Shown: one piece after another, positions 1 to 8,463 of the stretch
Numbering within the stretch: position 1 is the first letter of the stretch
Layout of the letters: each line of letters opens with the position of its first letter
Origin: Roseibium sediminis
GTDB taxonomy: Bacteria; Pseudomonadota; Alphaproteobacteria; Rhizobiales; Stappiaceae
Direction of reading: 5' to 3'
Length of the DNA stretch: 64,000 nucleotides
NCBI RefSeq assembly: GCF_008711325.1
Contig: NZ_VXDB01000017.1
Span: forward strand, 41,325 to 105,324
Position numbers and translations under genes: made by a program
Notes under the pieces: model-generated
Database searches by the model: none
The model's input: only the letters and a program-made list of their open reading frames with translations
What the model was told of the DNA's origin: nothing

Positions 1-270
1 CCCTTCATTCACCCAGATCGGAACATAGTTTGCGGACGGAACCACAATGTCGAACCCGTGCCCGCCGGCACGTACCTTTGCCAGGGCGGTGTCGTTGGAA
101 TCGTAATCGGTGATCGTGACCTTGACGTTGTAGGTGTCCTCGAACTTCTTGATCATCTCCGGGCTGGTGTAATTGCCCCAGTTGTAGATGTTCAGCTCAC
201 CTTCCGCCTGTGCCACCGCAGGCAACAAAGCAATTGCCGCCACTGCGGACAAAAGTCGTTTCACTCTCAT
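1..270 (-). CDS. potF: Polyamine ABC transporter substrate-binding protein, N-terminal part (cut by window edge)
   Basis: Periplasmic binding protein for putrescine/spermidine-type substrates; only the first 90 residues lie in the window. A hydrophobic signal peptide (about residues 1-22, ending AVAQA) is followed by the family hallmark YNWGNYTSPEMIKKFE (about 27-42), typical of PotD/PotF. The ATG at 270 has a GGAGG ribosome site about 8 bases upstream. The permease and ATPase genes of the same importer lie upstream on the same strand (potA, potB, potC), so this is the last visible gene of a potABC-F operon. The exact polyamine, and PotD versus PotF, cannot be decided from this fragment. Confidence 0.88.
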   Translation of the reverse strand, partial: MRVKRLLSAVAAIALLPAVAQAEGELNIYNWGNYTSPEMIKKFEDTYNVKVTITDYDSNDTALAKVRAGGHGFDIVVPSANYVPIWVNEG

Positions 271-303
271 TGCACCTGTCCTCCCAATCCTTCGTTCCAA
301 CCC

Positions 304-1104
304 TCAGGCTTTCCTGCGGTTGACGAAAAAGAACATGATCACGATCAGCACCGAAAACGCCAGAAAAACGGTGGCGATCGCATTGATTTCCGGGGTCACG
401 ACCCGCCGAAGCTGCCCCAGCATGTACGTCGGCAAGGTTTCCTGGCCGCCCGACTTCACGAATTCGGTGATGACAACATCATCAAGCGATATGACAAAGG
501 CGAGCATGAAACCGGCCATGATGCCCGGCTTCAGCAAGGGAAGAGTGATCCGCCGGAAAGCCTGCCATGGCGAGGCGTACAGGTCGGCGGCTGCCGCCTC
601 CAGAGCACTGTCCATGCTCTCCAGCCTTGCTCGGATCGGCAAATAGGCAAAGGGAATGCAGAAGGCCGTATGCGCGGCAATCAGGTATCCAAGTCCGGTA
701 TACCCGGTCCAGACCTTGATCCGCGAGAAGACGATCAACAGAGCGACCGCCGTCACGATTTCCGGGATCATCAAGGGTTGGTTCAACACCGCATATTTGA
801 AGGAGAGGCCCGGATAGGTCCCTTGGCGTGTGGTGGCAAGAGCGGCCATGGTTGCGGCCACTGTTGCAATGGAGGCCGCAAAGACGGCAATCACCACTGA
901 CCGAAGAGCCGCCTCCTGCACGGCCGTGTTCGACATTGCGGTCACGAACCAGCGGAGTGAAAACCCTTCCCAGACAGCGATGGATTCCCCGGCATTGAAG
1001 GCGTAGATCACCAGAACGGCAATCGGCAGATAGAGCGCGGCAAAACAGAACGCTGCGATCAGCGCAAATCCGGGCTGGGTTTTCACATCGAAGGATCTAG
1101 CCAT
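304..1104 (-). CDS. potC: Polyamine ABC transporter permease PotC/PotI
   Basis: Inner-membrane permease of a spermidine/putrescine ABC importer, 266 aa, with about six hydrophobic segments and the cytoplasmic EAA loop (AAAADLYASPWQAFRRI...LKPG) that contacts the ATPase. The reading frame is open further upstream, but the start MARSFD at 1104 is preferred: it overlaps the end of potB by 8 bases (translational coupling), and the upstream residues are the out-of-frame shadow of potB. It pairs with PotB to form the heterodimeric channel. Confidence 0.92.
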   Translation of the reverse strand: MARSFDVKTQPGFALIAAFCFAALYLPIAVLVIYAFNAGESIAVWEGFSLRWFVTAMSNTAVQEAALRSVVIAVFAASIATVAATMAALATTRQGTYPGLSFKYAVLNQPLMIPEIVTAVALLIVFSRIKVWTGYTGLGYLIAAHTAFCIPFAYLPIRARLESMDSALEAAAADLYASPWQAFRRITLPLLKPGIMAGFMLAFVISLDDVVITEFVKSGGQETLPTYMLGQLRRVVTPEINAIATVFLAFSVLIVIMFFFVNRRKA

Positions 1105-2023
1105 GATGCTGGCCTCCGGAGCGTCCCGCATAACGCACGTAAACCAGCAGGGCGACCATGACCAACACCATGAGTGTGATGGATATGGCAGCCCCAAGCG
1201 GCCAATTGCGCCCTGCCCCGAACTGAAGCTCGATCAGGTTGCCCAGCATCATGTTCTTGCCGCCACCCAGAACACGCGGCGTGACATAGGCGCCAAGAGA
1301 GGGAATGAACACCAGAATAGAACCGGCAATCATGCCCGGCTTGACGATGGGAATGATGATGCGCCTGAGGACCTGAATCCGGTTGGCATAAAGGTCGTAT
1401 CCTGCCTCCACCAGACGGAAATCCAGCTTCTCCATGCTCGCATACAGCGGCAGGACCATCAGCGGCAGGTACACGTAAGTCATGCCGAACAGGATGGCCC
1501 AATCGGTATAGAGGATCTGCACCGGCTCGCTGGTGATGCCGGTAGCAACGAGCACGGTGTTGATGATGCCCTCGTTGCGGATGACTTCCTGCATGGCAAA
1601 GGTTCGGATCAGGATGTTGGTCCAGAACGGAATGGTGATCAGGAACACCCAGACATCGCGCATTCTCGCCGGGCGCGTCGCAATGAAAAAGGCCGTCGGG
1701 AACCCGATCGCCAAGGTGATCAGCGTCGTCAGCAACGAAAGGCGAAGGGATCTCAGGAAGATCGTGACATTTGCATCGGCGATCGTGAGCGTGTCATCGA
1801 ATATGTCGCGGGAGAAGAAGACACCGAACCAGCCGTCGGTCGAAAACTCCCAGGGCTTCACGCCCCCGTAGTCGCCCTTGGCCATGAACGAATAGGCCAG
1901 CATGACGAAAAGCGGACCAATGGCAGCGACAAACACGATCAGCAGCGCGGGCGAGGACAGAAGCCATCTGTTGCGGGTTTTTTGTCGCTGGGCGATCCGG
2001 GCCGGGGTGTCGGATGCGCTCAT
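1097..2023 (-). CDS. potB: Polyamine ABC transporter permease PotB/PotH
   Basis: Inner-membrane permease partner of PotC, 308 aa. A cytoplasmic N-terminus is followed by a first membrane segment (about residues 20-45), a periplasmic loop and further membrane segments. The EAA loop reads EAGYDLYANRIQVLRRI...VKPG. The ATG at 2023 lies only 3 bases after the potA stop, and the gene overlaps potC, so potA-potB-potC-potF is one transcript. Length and order match the standard pot operon. Substrate specificity is inferred from family only. Confidence 0.92.
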   Translation of the reverse strand: MSASDTPARIAQRQKTRNRWLLSSPALLIVFVAAIGPLFVMLAYSFMAKGDYGGVKPWEFSTDGWFGVFFSRDIFDDTLTIADANVTIFLRSLRLSLLTTLITLAIGFPTAFFIATRPARMRDVWVFLITIPFWTNILIRTFAMQEVIRNEGIINTVLVATGITSEPVQILYTDWAILFGMTYVYLPLMVLPLYASMEKLDFRLVEAGYDLYANRIQVLRRIIIPIVKPGMIAGSILVFIPSLGAYVTPRVLGGGKNMMLGNLIELQFGAGRNWPLGAAISITLMVLVMVALLVYVRYAGRSGGQHHG

Positions 2024-2026
2024 GGA

Positions 2027-3133
2027 TCAGTCCTCAAGCGCCTGAACGCAGCGGTCATGCACCCGAACCCCAACGGCCTGCCCCACGGAAAATTCAAGCT
2101 TGTTGTCGGGAGAGTTCTGGGTACGGACAACAAAGTCCGGGCCATCATGAAGGCGCACGTGATAGTGGGTGCTGCTGCCGGAATAGATGATGTTGGACAG
2201 TGTGCCGCGCAGTCCCCCGTCAGCGCCCTCCGGCACCAGATCCGCGTGTTCCGGACGTATGGCTGCCGTGACCTTGCCGCTTGTTTTTGCTCCCTTCGGC
2301 AGGAATGCCTTCTCAAGACCACCGCCGGGCAATCTCAGGATTGCATGATCTTCCAGAACGCTATCGATCTCTGCGCTGAGGAAATTGGTCTCCCCGATAA
2401 AGTCCGCCACAAAGCGATCAGCCGGGCGATCATAAATTTCGGACGGAGTTCCGACCTGTCGGATAAGACCAGCGCTCATCACCGCGATCCGGTCGGACAT
2501 GGTGAGAGCTTCTTCCTGATCATGGGTCACGAAGATAAAGGTGATGCCGGTCTCATTTTGAAGACGCTTCAACTCGATCTGCATTTCCTTGCGCAGCTTG
2601 TAGTCCAGCGCAGAGAGCGGTTCGTCAAGCAGGAGAACCTTTGGACTTGGAGCAAGAGCACGGGCGAGGGCAACGCGCTGCTGCTGGCCACCTGAAATCT
2701 GGTTGGTCAGGCGATCGCGCATCGGCTCCATCTTGACCAGCGCCAGCATGCGATCAACGGTGTCGCGAACCTCCGCAGCCGGACGGCCAAGCATTTCCAG
2801 ACCAAAGGCGATGTTCTGCGCCACAGTCAAATGCGGGAAAAGCGCATAGCTCTGGAAAACCGTATTGACGGGCCGCTTATATGGCGGCAACAGGCCGATA
2901 TCTTCGCCATGAAGAAGGATCTTGCCGCTGGTCGGATACTCAAACCCGGCAATCAGCCGCAGAAGCGTCGTCTTTCCGCAGCCGGATGGGCCGAGCAAGG
3001 TGAAGAACTCATTGTTCCGGATGCCGACTGAAATGTTGTCGAGCGCCCGAAATCCGCCGGGCTCGCCACCGAAAACCTTGCTGACGCCCGAAACGTCAAT
3101 CGCCAATTCCTGCGTAGAAGGTAAGTCCGTCAC
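2027..3133 (-). CDS. potA: Polyamine ABC transporter ATP-binding protein
   Basis: ATPase that drives the PotBC channel, 368 aa. Walker A GPSGCGKT is at residues 48-55, the Q-loop at [11 protein letters not shown] (about 93), the signature ISGGQQQR from 146 and Walker B LLLDE at 167-171. A C-terminal TOBE-type regulatory domain spans roughly residues 285-365. The start codon is GTG at 3133, with purine-rich AGGA a few bases upstream. It is the first gene of the operon; the 123-base gap to the divergent amidohydrolase must hold its promoter. Confidence 0.94.
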   Translation of the reverse strand: MTDLPSTQELAIDVSGVSKVFGGEPGGFRALDNISVGIRNNEFFTLLGPSGCGKTTLLRLIAGFEYPTSGKILLHGEDIGLLPPYKRPVNTVFQSYALFPHLTVAQNIAFGLEMLGRPAAEVRDTVDRMLALVKMEPMRDRLTNQISGGQQQRVALARALAPSPKVLLLDEPLSALDYKLRKEMQIELKRLQNETGITFIFVTHDQEEALTMSDRIAVMSAGLIRQVGTPSEIYDRPADRFVADFIGETNFLSAEIDSVLEDHAILRLPGGGLEKAFLPKGAKTSGKVTAAIRPEHADLVPEGADGGLRGTLSNIIYSGSSTHYHVRLHDGPDFVVRTQNSPDNKLEFSVGQAVGVRVHDRCVQALED

Positions 3134-3213
3134 GATATCCTGCCCCTCCAGAAGATAGGCGTTTCAGGCACCTTGTAAAAAAAGCTTACGGTCTATCAAC
3201 GTTTGCGGCAAGA

Positions 3214-3223
3214 TGTGATCACA
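3214..3223. promoter_or_regulatory. Palindrome TGTGATCACA, candidate operator
   Basis: A perfect 10-bp palindrome lies 33 bases before the amidohydrolase start, in the intergenic region shared with divergent potA. It lacks the 6-base spacer of a CRP site and looks more like a compact GntR-type operator. No regulator gene lies next to it, so the assignment is tentative. Confidence 0.25.
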
Positions 3224-3256
3224 ACTGGCTGCAATTTTTGTTCTTCAGGAAAAGAC

Positions 3257-4924
3257 ATGACCCTCAACGCTGACATTGTCATCGAGAACGCTGCTGTCCT
3301 GACCATGGATCCTTCGGCTCCCACCGCCGAGGCAGTTGCCATTTCGGGGAACCGGATTATGGCCGTCGGCACAAGGGCCGATCTTGCGTCCTGCAAGGGC
3401 TCCGGAACTCAAGTCTTTGATGCCAATGGGTCTTCTGTGATACCGGGCTTCATCGAGAGCCACATGCATATTTATCCGGGCTCGGCGCAGATCGACCGGT
3501 TATCGCTTGCGGGCATGCATGGCCTTGAGGACATCACGAAAGCAGTTCGCGAACGTGCTGCCACTGAACCGTCAGATGAAATCCTTGTCGTGGAACAGGC
3601 GCATTACAACATTTTGGGCGATCACATTTCGCTGGATCGTCATGTGCTGGACGAGATTCTGCCGGATCGGCCGATGTGCTTCTATGCAGGCGACCATCAC
3701 ACGATGTGGGCCAACACGGCGGCGCTTGAAGCGTCCGGGCTCATTCACGGCAAGAAGGTCTCGCAGGGCTGCGAAGTTGTCATGGGCAGCGACGGACTTG
3801 CCAACGGCGAGTTGCGCGAATTCGAAGCCTATCAGCCCATCGTCATGATGACGCAAACGCGCGGACGCGAAGCCAACGGACTGTCCAGTGGCCGCTACTT
3901 CGGTGTGCCGGTTTCCGCCGAAGAGCGGGCCGGTGACATTGCTGCGCTCCGCCGCGGTTTTGACTATTGCGCGTCCCTTGGCATCACCAGCTTCCATAAT
4001 ATGGACAGCGATCCCCATCAAATGGAGTTGCTGGGCGAAATGGATGCAGCCTCGCCGCTGACCGTTCGCGCCTTCATGCCCTTCCGCATGCTGCCGGGAT
4101 ATCCGCTTTCAGACTATGAAATGGCGGAGGATTGGCGCCGTCGCTATGACACGCCGCGTTTGAAGATGCGTTTCGTGAAGATGTTCATCGACGGGGTGAT
4201 CGAGGCCACAACGGCTTTCATGCTGGATGATTATTCCAACACACCGGGCATCAAGGGCGAGCCGCTGTTTGATCGTACGGATTTCATTGAACAGATCGTC
4301 GAGGCAGACCGGCTCGGCTTTCAGGTCGCCGTTCATGCCATAGGCGATGCGGGTGTGCGCTGGACACTCGATGCCTATGAAGAGGCCAGACGGCGCAATG
4401 GTCAACGAGATAGCCGCCACCGGATCGAACATATCGAGACCCTGGACCCGGCAGACTTGCCGCGCTTTGCCGAACTGGGCGTTATTGCTTCCGTCCAGCC
4501 AACCCACGCGCCGGGCGGCTACTATCCGATGGAACCGATTGCGACGATGCTCGGCGAGCAACGGCTCAGAACCGCCTATGCGACGGAGACGCTGCGCCAG
4601 TATGGAGCAAGGATCGCCTTTGCGAGCGACTGGCCGGTTGCCCCGCTCGACCCGCTGCTCGGCATTCAGACCGCAATGACCCGAAAGCCCCTCTACACTG
4701 GCGCGCCCGATCAGCGGTCAAGCCTGATGAATGCTCTTGCCGGATATACAACCGACGCCGCCTATACCGAGTTTGCCGAGCACGAACGCGGCCAGTTGCG
4801 CCCCGGCATGCTGGCCGACATCACGATGCTTTCAGGGAATATCGAAAATACGGCTCCGGAAGAAATCACCGGCTTGAAAGTGGGCCTCACCATTTGCGAC
4901 GGGCGTGTTACCTATCAAGCCTGA
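3257..4924 (+). CDS. Amidohydrolase of the YtcJ (amidohydrolase 3) family
   Basis: Metal-dependent hydrolase, 555 aa, of the YtcJ/LAF3-like branch. The N-terminal beta-sandwich begins ADIVIENAAVLTMD. The metal-binding HxH is in ESHMHIYPG, later ligands are in VAVHAIGDAG and HRIEHIE, and the last Asp is in FASDWPV. The start at 3257 is chosen because AGGAAAAG precedes it and homologues begin shortly before this strand. It stands alone, divergent from potA and convergent with idnD. The substrate is unknown; the family acts on amides, imides and cyclic ureas. The nearby polyamine importer may supply a nitrogenous substrate, but that is inference. Confidence 0.85.
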   Translation: MTLNADIVIENAAVLTMDPSAPTAEAVAISGNRIMAVGTRADLASCKGSGTQVFDANGSSVIPGFIESHMHIYPGSAQIDRLSLAGMHGLEDITKAVRERAATEPSDEILVVEQAHYNILGDHISLDRHVLDEILPDRPMCFYAGDHHTMWANTAALEASGLIHGKKVSQGCEVVMGSDGLANGELREFEAYQPIVMMTQTRGREANGLSSGRYFGVPVSAEERAGDIAALRRGFDYCASLGITSFHNMDSDPHQMELLGEMDAASPLTVRAFMPFRMLPGYPLSDYEMAEDWRRRYDTPRLKMRFVKMFIDGVIEATTAFMLDDYSNTPGIKGEPLFDRTDFIEQIVEADRLGFQVAVHAIGDAGVRWTLDAYEEARRRNGQRDSRHRIEHIETLDPADLPRFAELGVIASVQPTHAPGGYYPMEPIATMLGEQRLRTAYATETLRQYGARIAFASDWPVAPLDPLLGIQTAMTRKPLYTGAPDQRSSLMNALAGYTTDAAYTEFAEHERGQLRPGMLADITMLSGNIENTAPEEITGLKVGLTICDGRVTYQA

Positions 4925-4931
4925 TGGGCGC

Positions 4932-5963
4932 TCAGCGGAAGTTGATTTGGACCTTCATGGCCTGACGGCGGTCGGATGCCAGTTCAAAGGCGGCTATGCT
5001 GTCATCAAGCGGCAAGCTGTGTGAGATCAGGGGTTTGACGTCGACCAGACCCTTTTTCATCAAGTCCACTCCAGTGAAAAACTCCTCGTGGAACCGGAAG
5101 GAACCACGAAGGGTGATCTCCTTGGCCGTTATTGCCTGAAGGGGAACGGTCATGTCGCCGCCGAGACCCAGCTGAACAAGTGTGCTGCGCGGCTTGAGGC
5201 AATTCACTCCTGCAGCCAATGCCGGAGCCGCGCCCGTGCATTCAAAAAGCACATCGAAACTGCCCTTGTCCCTTTCATAACCGGCGAGCCCGTCCGGCGT
5301 GGAGGTCATGTTGATGACGCGGTCAGCCCCAACCTTTCTGGCGAGGGAAAGCGTGAAATCTGACAGGTCGGTGGCCACAATTTCCGCAGCCCCGGCCCGG
5401 CGGGCCAGAAGAATGCAAAGGGCCCCGATCGGCCCGCATCCTGTGACCAGGACCCGTTTGCCAAGAAGGTCTCCCGCCTGCCGCGCTGCGTGAAGACACA
5501 CGGCCAATGGCTCGGCCATGGCTGCTTCCCCTTCGGTCAGCCCATCGGCGACGGCAATTTGCGCAGCATCTGCAATCAGCGTCTGCCGGAAAGCCCCCTG
5601 AATATGCGGAAACGGCATGGCGGATCCGTAGAAGCGCATGTTGAGACAGTGATTGTGCTGACCCTTCTGGCAATAGGAACAAGTTCCACAGGGACGGGAG
5701 GGAGAAACCGCCACCAGCTGGCCGACCTCCAGTCCGCTTGTACTTGGTCCAAGTCGCCGAATATAGCCAGAGACCTCATGGCCGAGGATCATCGGCTCGC
5801 GCAGCCGGATCGCGCCAAAACCGCCATGATTGTAATAGTGCAGATCGGATCCGCAGATCCCGCCCGCAGCCAGCTCGATCTCTACCTCACCGTCGCCCGG
5901 TCTGGCCGGATCGCGCTCCTCTACCCTCAGATCCTTGGCTGCGTGAATAACAATGGTCTTCAT
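4932..5963 (-). CDS. idnD: L-idonate 5-dehydrogenase (zinc-dependent alcohol dehydrogenase family)
   Basis: Predicted to oxidise L-idonate to 5-keto-D-gluconate with NAD(P). It is a 343-aa medium-chain dehydrogenase. Catalytic zinc ligands are C37, H62 and E63; the structural zinc cysteines are C92, C95, C98 and C106. The Rossmann motif GCGPIGALC lies near residue 175. It is divergent from idnO-idnK-regulator across a 141-base region with a perfect operator palindrome. The neighbouring gluconate 5-dehydrogenase and gluconokinase make idonate the best substrate guess; a sorbitol/threonine-type dehydrogenase is the alternative. Confidence 0.85.
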   Translation of the reverse strand: MKTIVIHAAKDLRVEERDPARPGDGEVEIELAAGGICGSDLHYYNHGGFGAIRLREPMILGHEVSGYIRRLGPSTSGLEVGQLVAVSPSRPCGTCSYCQKGQHNHCLNMRFYGSAMPFPHIQGAFRQTLIADAAQIAVADGLTEGEAAMAEPLAVCLHAARQAGDLLGKRVLVTGCGPIGALCILLARRAGAAEIVATDLSDFTLSLARKVGADRVINMTSTPDGLAGYERDKGSFDVLFECTGAAPALAAGVNCLKPRSTLVQLGLGGDMTVPLQAITAKEITLRGSFRFHEEFFTGVDLMKKGLVDVKPLISHSLPLDDSIAAFELASDRRQAMKVQINFR

Positions 5964-6045
5964 GCAACAATCCTCGCAGCATCAGCATATGCGAACCCCG
6001 CCGACGGTCCGGATCGGACATGGCAGTTGCCAGTCCGGAGGCTCG

Positions 6046-6061
6046 ATGTTATCGATAACAT
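6046..6061. promoter_or_regulatory. IdnR/GntR-type operator palindrome
   Basis: ATGTTATCGATAACAT is a perfect 16-bp palindrome in the idnD-idnO intergenic region. It fits the ATGTTA-N4-TAACAT pattern of the E. coli GntR/IdnR gluconate and idonate operators. The LacI-family gene three genes downstream is the obvious ligand-responsive regulator. A single site here could control both divergent transcripts. Confidence 0.75.
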
Positions 6062-6104
6062 AACATGACGTAACGGCTTGTCGAGAGCAAAGGGAGATGC
6101 GCTG

Positions 6105-6878
6105 ATGGCTCAGGGACGGGAGCTTTTTGACCTGACAGGGGAGTGTGCCCTGATCACCGGGTCTTCGCAGGGTATCGGGTTTGCGCTCGCGCGCGGACTG
6201 GCTCAGGCCGGTGCCACAATTGTCCTCAATGGTCGTGACCAGACCAAACTTGCCACTGCGGCAAACAGTCTGCGCGGCGAAGGCCACACGGTCAGCGCAC
6301 TGACGTTTGATGCGACCGATCACGCCGCCGTTCGCAAGGCGATTGACGGGTTTGAGGCCGAACACGGTCCCATCAGCATTCTGGTCAACAATGCCGGCAT
6401 GCAGTTTCGCACCGAGCTTCAGGACTTTCCTGCCGACAAGTTTGCCGAGCTCCTGAACACCAATGTCGCAACCGTGTTCAACGTGGGTCAAGCCTGCGCC
6501 CGCCACATGATCGAGCGGCGGCGGGGCAAGATCATCAATATTGCATCGGTGCAGACTTCGCTGGCCCGCCCGTCCATCGCACCCTACACGGCCACCAAGG
6601 GCGCGGTCGGCAACCTCACCAAGGGCATGGCCACCGACTGGGCCAAATACGGGCTTCAGTGCAACGCCATTGCGCCGGGCTATTTCGACACGCCATTGAA
6701 CGCCGCCCTTGTCGCTGATCCGGAGTTCAGCGCCTGGCTGGAAAAACGCACACCAGCCGGACGATGGGGCGAGGTGGAGGAACTTGTAGGAGCCTGCGTC
6801 TTCCTTTCCAGCCGCGCTTCGAGTTTCGTCAACGGCCATACGCTCTACGTGGATGGCGGCATTACGGCGTCGCTCTGA
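6105..6878 (+). CDS. idnO: Gluconate 5-dehydrogenase (short-chain dehydrogenase)
   Basis: Interconverts 5-keto-D-gluconate and D-gluconate. It is a 257-aa classical SDR. The cofactor motif TGSSQGIG is at residues 18-25 and NNAG at 95-98; the catalytic triad is Ser148, Tyr161 and Lys165. The ATG at 6105 has GGGAGA upstream. An in-frame TTG at 6078 would add 9 residues and lies against the operator, so it is less likely. The stop is 5 bases before idnK, consistent with co-transcription. Confidence 0.88.
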   Translation: MAQGRELFDLTGECALITGSSQGIGFALARGLAQAGATIVLNGRDQTKLATAANSLRGEGHTVSALTFDATDHAAVRKAIDGFEAEHGPISILVNNAGMQFRTELQDFPADKFAELLNTNVATVFNVGQACARHMIERRRGKIINIASVQTSLARPSIAPYTATKGAVGNLTKGMATDWAKYGLQCNAIAPGYFDTPLNAALVADPEFSAWLEKRTPAGRWGEVEELVGACVFLSSRASSFVNGHTLYVDGGITASL

Positions 6879-6883
6879 ATTCA

Positions 6884-7384
6884 ATGGCGAAATTTGTCAT
6901 CATGGGCGTTGCCGGATGCGGCAAATCGACGGTGGGAGAGGCGCTTTCGAAGGTTACAGGCGCATCTTACCGGGATGGCGACGACCTGCACCCGAAGAGC
7001 AATGTCGACAAGATGTCGGCTGGCATTCCCCTGACCGATGATGACCGGGCCCCCTGGCTTGCATTGGTGGGGCGCGAACTCGCAGCGGCTCAAGACCGCT
7101 ATATGGTCGGTTGTTCGGCCTTGAAGCGGAAATACAGGGACCAGATCCGCAGTGCTGCAGGTGACGACGTGATGTTCCTGCACCTTTGTGGAAGCAGAGA
7201 CGTGATCACCGCACGTATGGCGCAAAGAACGGGGCATTTCATGCCCGTGAGCCTGATCGACAGCCAGTTTGCCACCCTTGAACCGCTGGCGGATGACGAG
7301 CAGGGAACAGTCGTCGACATTGACCAACCGATTGGAGCAATCGTCGCCGAGCTGGCCGCCTTCATCAAGGATCAAGGACAATGA
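6884..7384 (+). CDS. idnK: Gluconokinase
   Basis: Phosphorylates D-gluconate to 6-phosphogluconate, feeding the Entner-Doudoroff or pentose phosphate route. It is a 166-aa GntK/IdnK-type kinase with the P-loop GVAGCGKS at residues 8-15. Other family motifs are YRDGDDLHP, MSAGIPLTDDDRAPWL and CSALKRKYRD. The start is taken at MAKFVI (6884), immediately after idnO; the longer open frame upstream is a shadow of idnO. Length is normal for the family. It completes idonate to ketogluconate to gluconate to 6-phosphogluconate. Confidence 0.92.
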   Translation: MAKFVIMGVAGCGKSTVGEALSKVTGASYRDGDDLHPKSNVDKMSAGIPLTDDDRAPWLALVGRELAAAQDRYMVGCSALKRKYRDQIRSAAGDDVMFLHLCGSRDVITARMAQRTGHFMPVSLIDSQFATLEPLADDEQGTVVDIDQPIGAIVAELAAFIKDQGQ

Positions 7385-7421
7385 AGGAGCCGCTTTTTTC
7401 CCCTGCGGTTGGACGGGCTGC

Positions 7422-8444
7422 ATGACCAAAGCCATCACCATGAAGGACGTTGCGGAAAGGGCTGGCGTTTCGCCAATGACCGTCTCGCGCGCCTTCAAGG
7501 AAGATGCCTCTGTCAACGCAGAAACCCGCCGAAACATCCTCAAGGCTGCCGACGAGCTCGGCTATGTGTTTGACAGCACGGCCTCGAACCTGCGCAGCCA
7601 AAAGACGGGATTTGTGGCAGTCACCATCCCGTCTCTGAACAACTCCAACTTTGCGGACACGGTTACGGCCATATCCGATGACCTTGCAGAACATGGTCTG
7701 CAACCGCTGCTGGGCTACACGAACTACTGCGTTGAGAGAGAAGAGGCGCTGATCGAACAGTTTCTCAGGCGCAAGCCCGAAGCCATCGTGGTCACCGGAG
7801 GGCAACACACGCATCGCGGAAGGCAGCTTCTGGAAAAGGCAAGGATTCCGGTCATCGAGATGTGGGACCAACCACAGGCCCCGGTTGCCTACAGCGTCGG
7901 ATTTTCGAACGCCCGCGCCATGCATGACCTTACTGACAGACTGGTGCGCCTTGGCCACCACGAGCTCGGCTTTATTGGAGGGGGACCGCAAAGCGACACA
8001 CGGGCGCAAGATAGACGAAACGGATTTATCCGCGCGGTGTCCGGCCATGGACTGGATGCCTCGCGGCTGATTGACACCACAAGCACAAACTTCTCCATCA
8101 AGGAAGCGCATCGCGCCTTTCAGGAGCTCAGAAGCCGGTTTCCCGAAGTGAAAACCGTTATTTGTGCCTCTGATCTCTATGCATTCGGAGTGCTCAGCGC
8201 CTGTCAGCGTGCCGGGATCAAGGTTCCGAACGATCTGTCGATTGCCGGATTTGGCGCATTTGAAATTGCGCCCTTTACCTGCCCGACACTTACGACCGTT
8301 GATGCCAAACCTTCAGAAATCGGCCAAAAAACTGCAGACCTTATTGCCGCACTTTTGGCGGGCGAAGCTGCGCAAGAAGTGCCAATCAATCACGAGACCC
8401 GCTATGAGCTGCTGATCCGCGAGAGCACCAGCGGATGTGTGTAG
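7422..8444 (+). CDS. idnR: LacI-family transcriptional regulator, IdnR/GntR-like
   Basis: DNA-binding repressor or activator, 340 aa. The LacI helix-turn-helix reads MKDVAERAGVSPMTVSRAF (about residues 7-25), followed by a periplasmic-binding-protein-like effector domain. The start at 7422 places the HTH at the usual distance from the N-terminus. It follows idnK by 37 bases and is probably co-transcribed. The 16-bp palindrome at 6046-6061 is its likely operator, and gluconate, 5-ketogluconate or 6-phosphogluconate its likely effector. The name idnR is by analogy, not proof. Confidence 0.82.
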   Translation: MTKAITMKDVAERAGVSPMTVSRAFKEDASVNAETRRNILKAADELGYVFDSTASNLRSQKTGFVAVTIPSLNNSNFADTVTAISDDLAEHGLQPLLGYTNYCVEREEALIEQFLRRKPEAIVVTGGQHTHRGRQLLEKARIPVIEMWDQPQAPVAYSVGFSNARAMHDLTDRLVRLGHHELGFIGGGPQSDTRAQDRRNGFIRAVSGHGLDASRLIDTTSTNFSIKEAHRAFQELRSRFPEVKTVICASDLYAFGVLSACQRAGIKVPNDLSIAGFGAFEIAPFTCPTLTTVDAKPSEIGQKTADLIAALLAGEAAQEVPINHETRYELLIRESTSGCV

Positions 8445-8463
8445 GTTTTCAGGACACCCGTGC

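Noticed and set aside
1103..2695. Open frame of 530 codons on the plus strand opposite potB and potA
   Set aside because: The minus-strand genes have clear ABC motifs; the plus-strand translation is low-complexity with many His, Asp, Gln and Arg, as expected from an antisense shadow in GC-rich DNA.
3214..3223. TGTGATCACA read as a CRP/FNR site
   Set aside because: Both half-sites are adjacent; CRP and FNR sites need about 4-6 spacer bases. Kept only as a weak generic palindrome.
7381..7425. 14-codon frame (MKEPLFSPAVGRAA) just before the LacI-type regulator, a possible leader peptide
   Set aside because: No ribosome site of its own, no hairpin or run of regulatory codons; likely chance.
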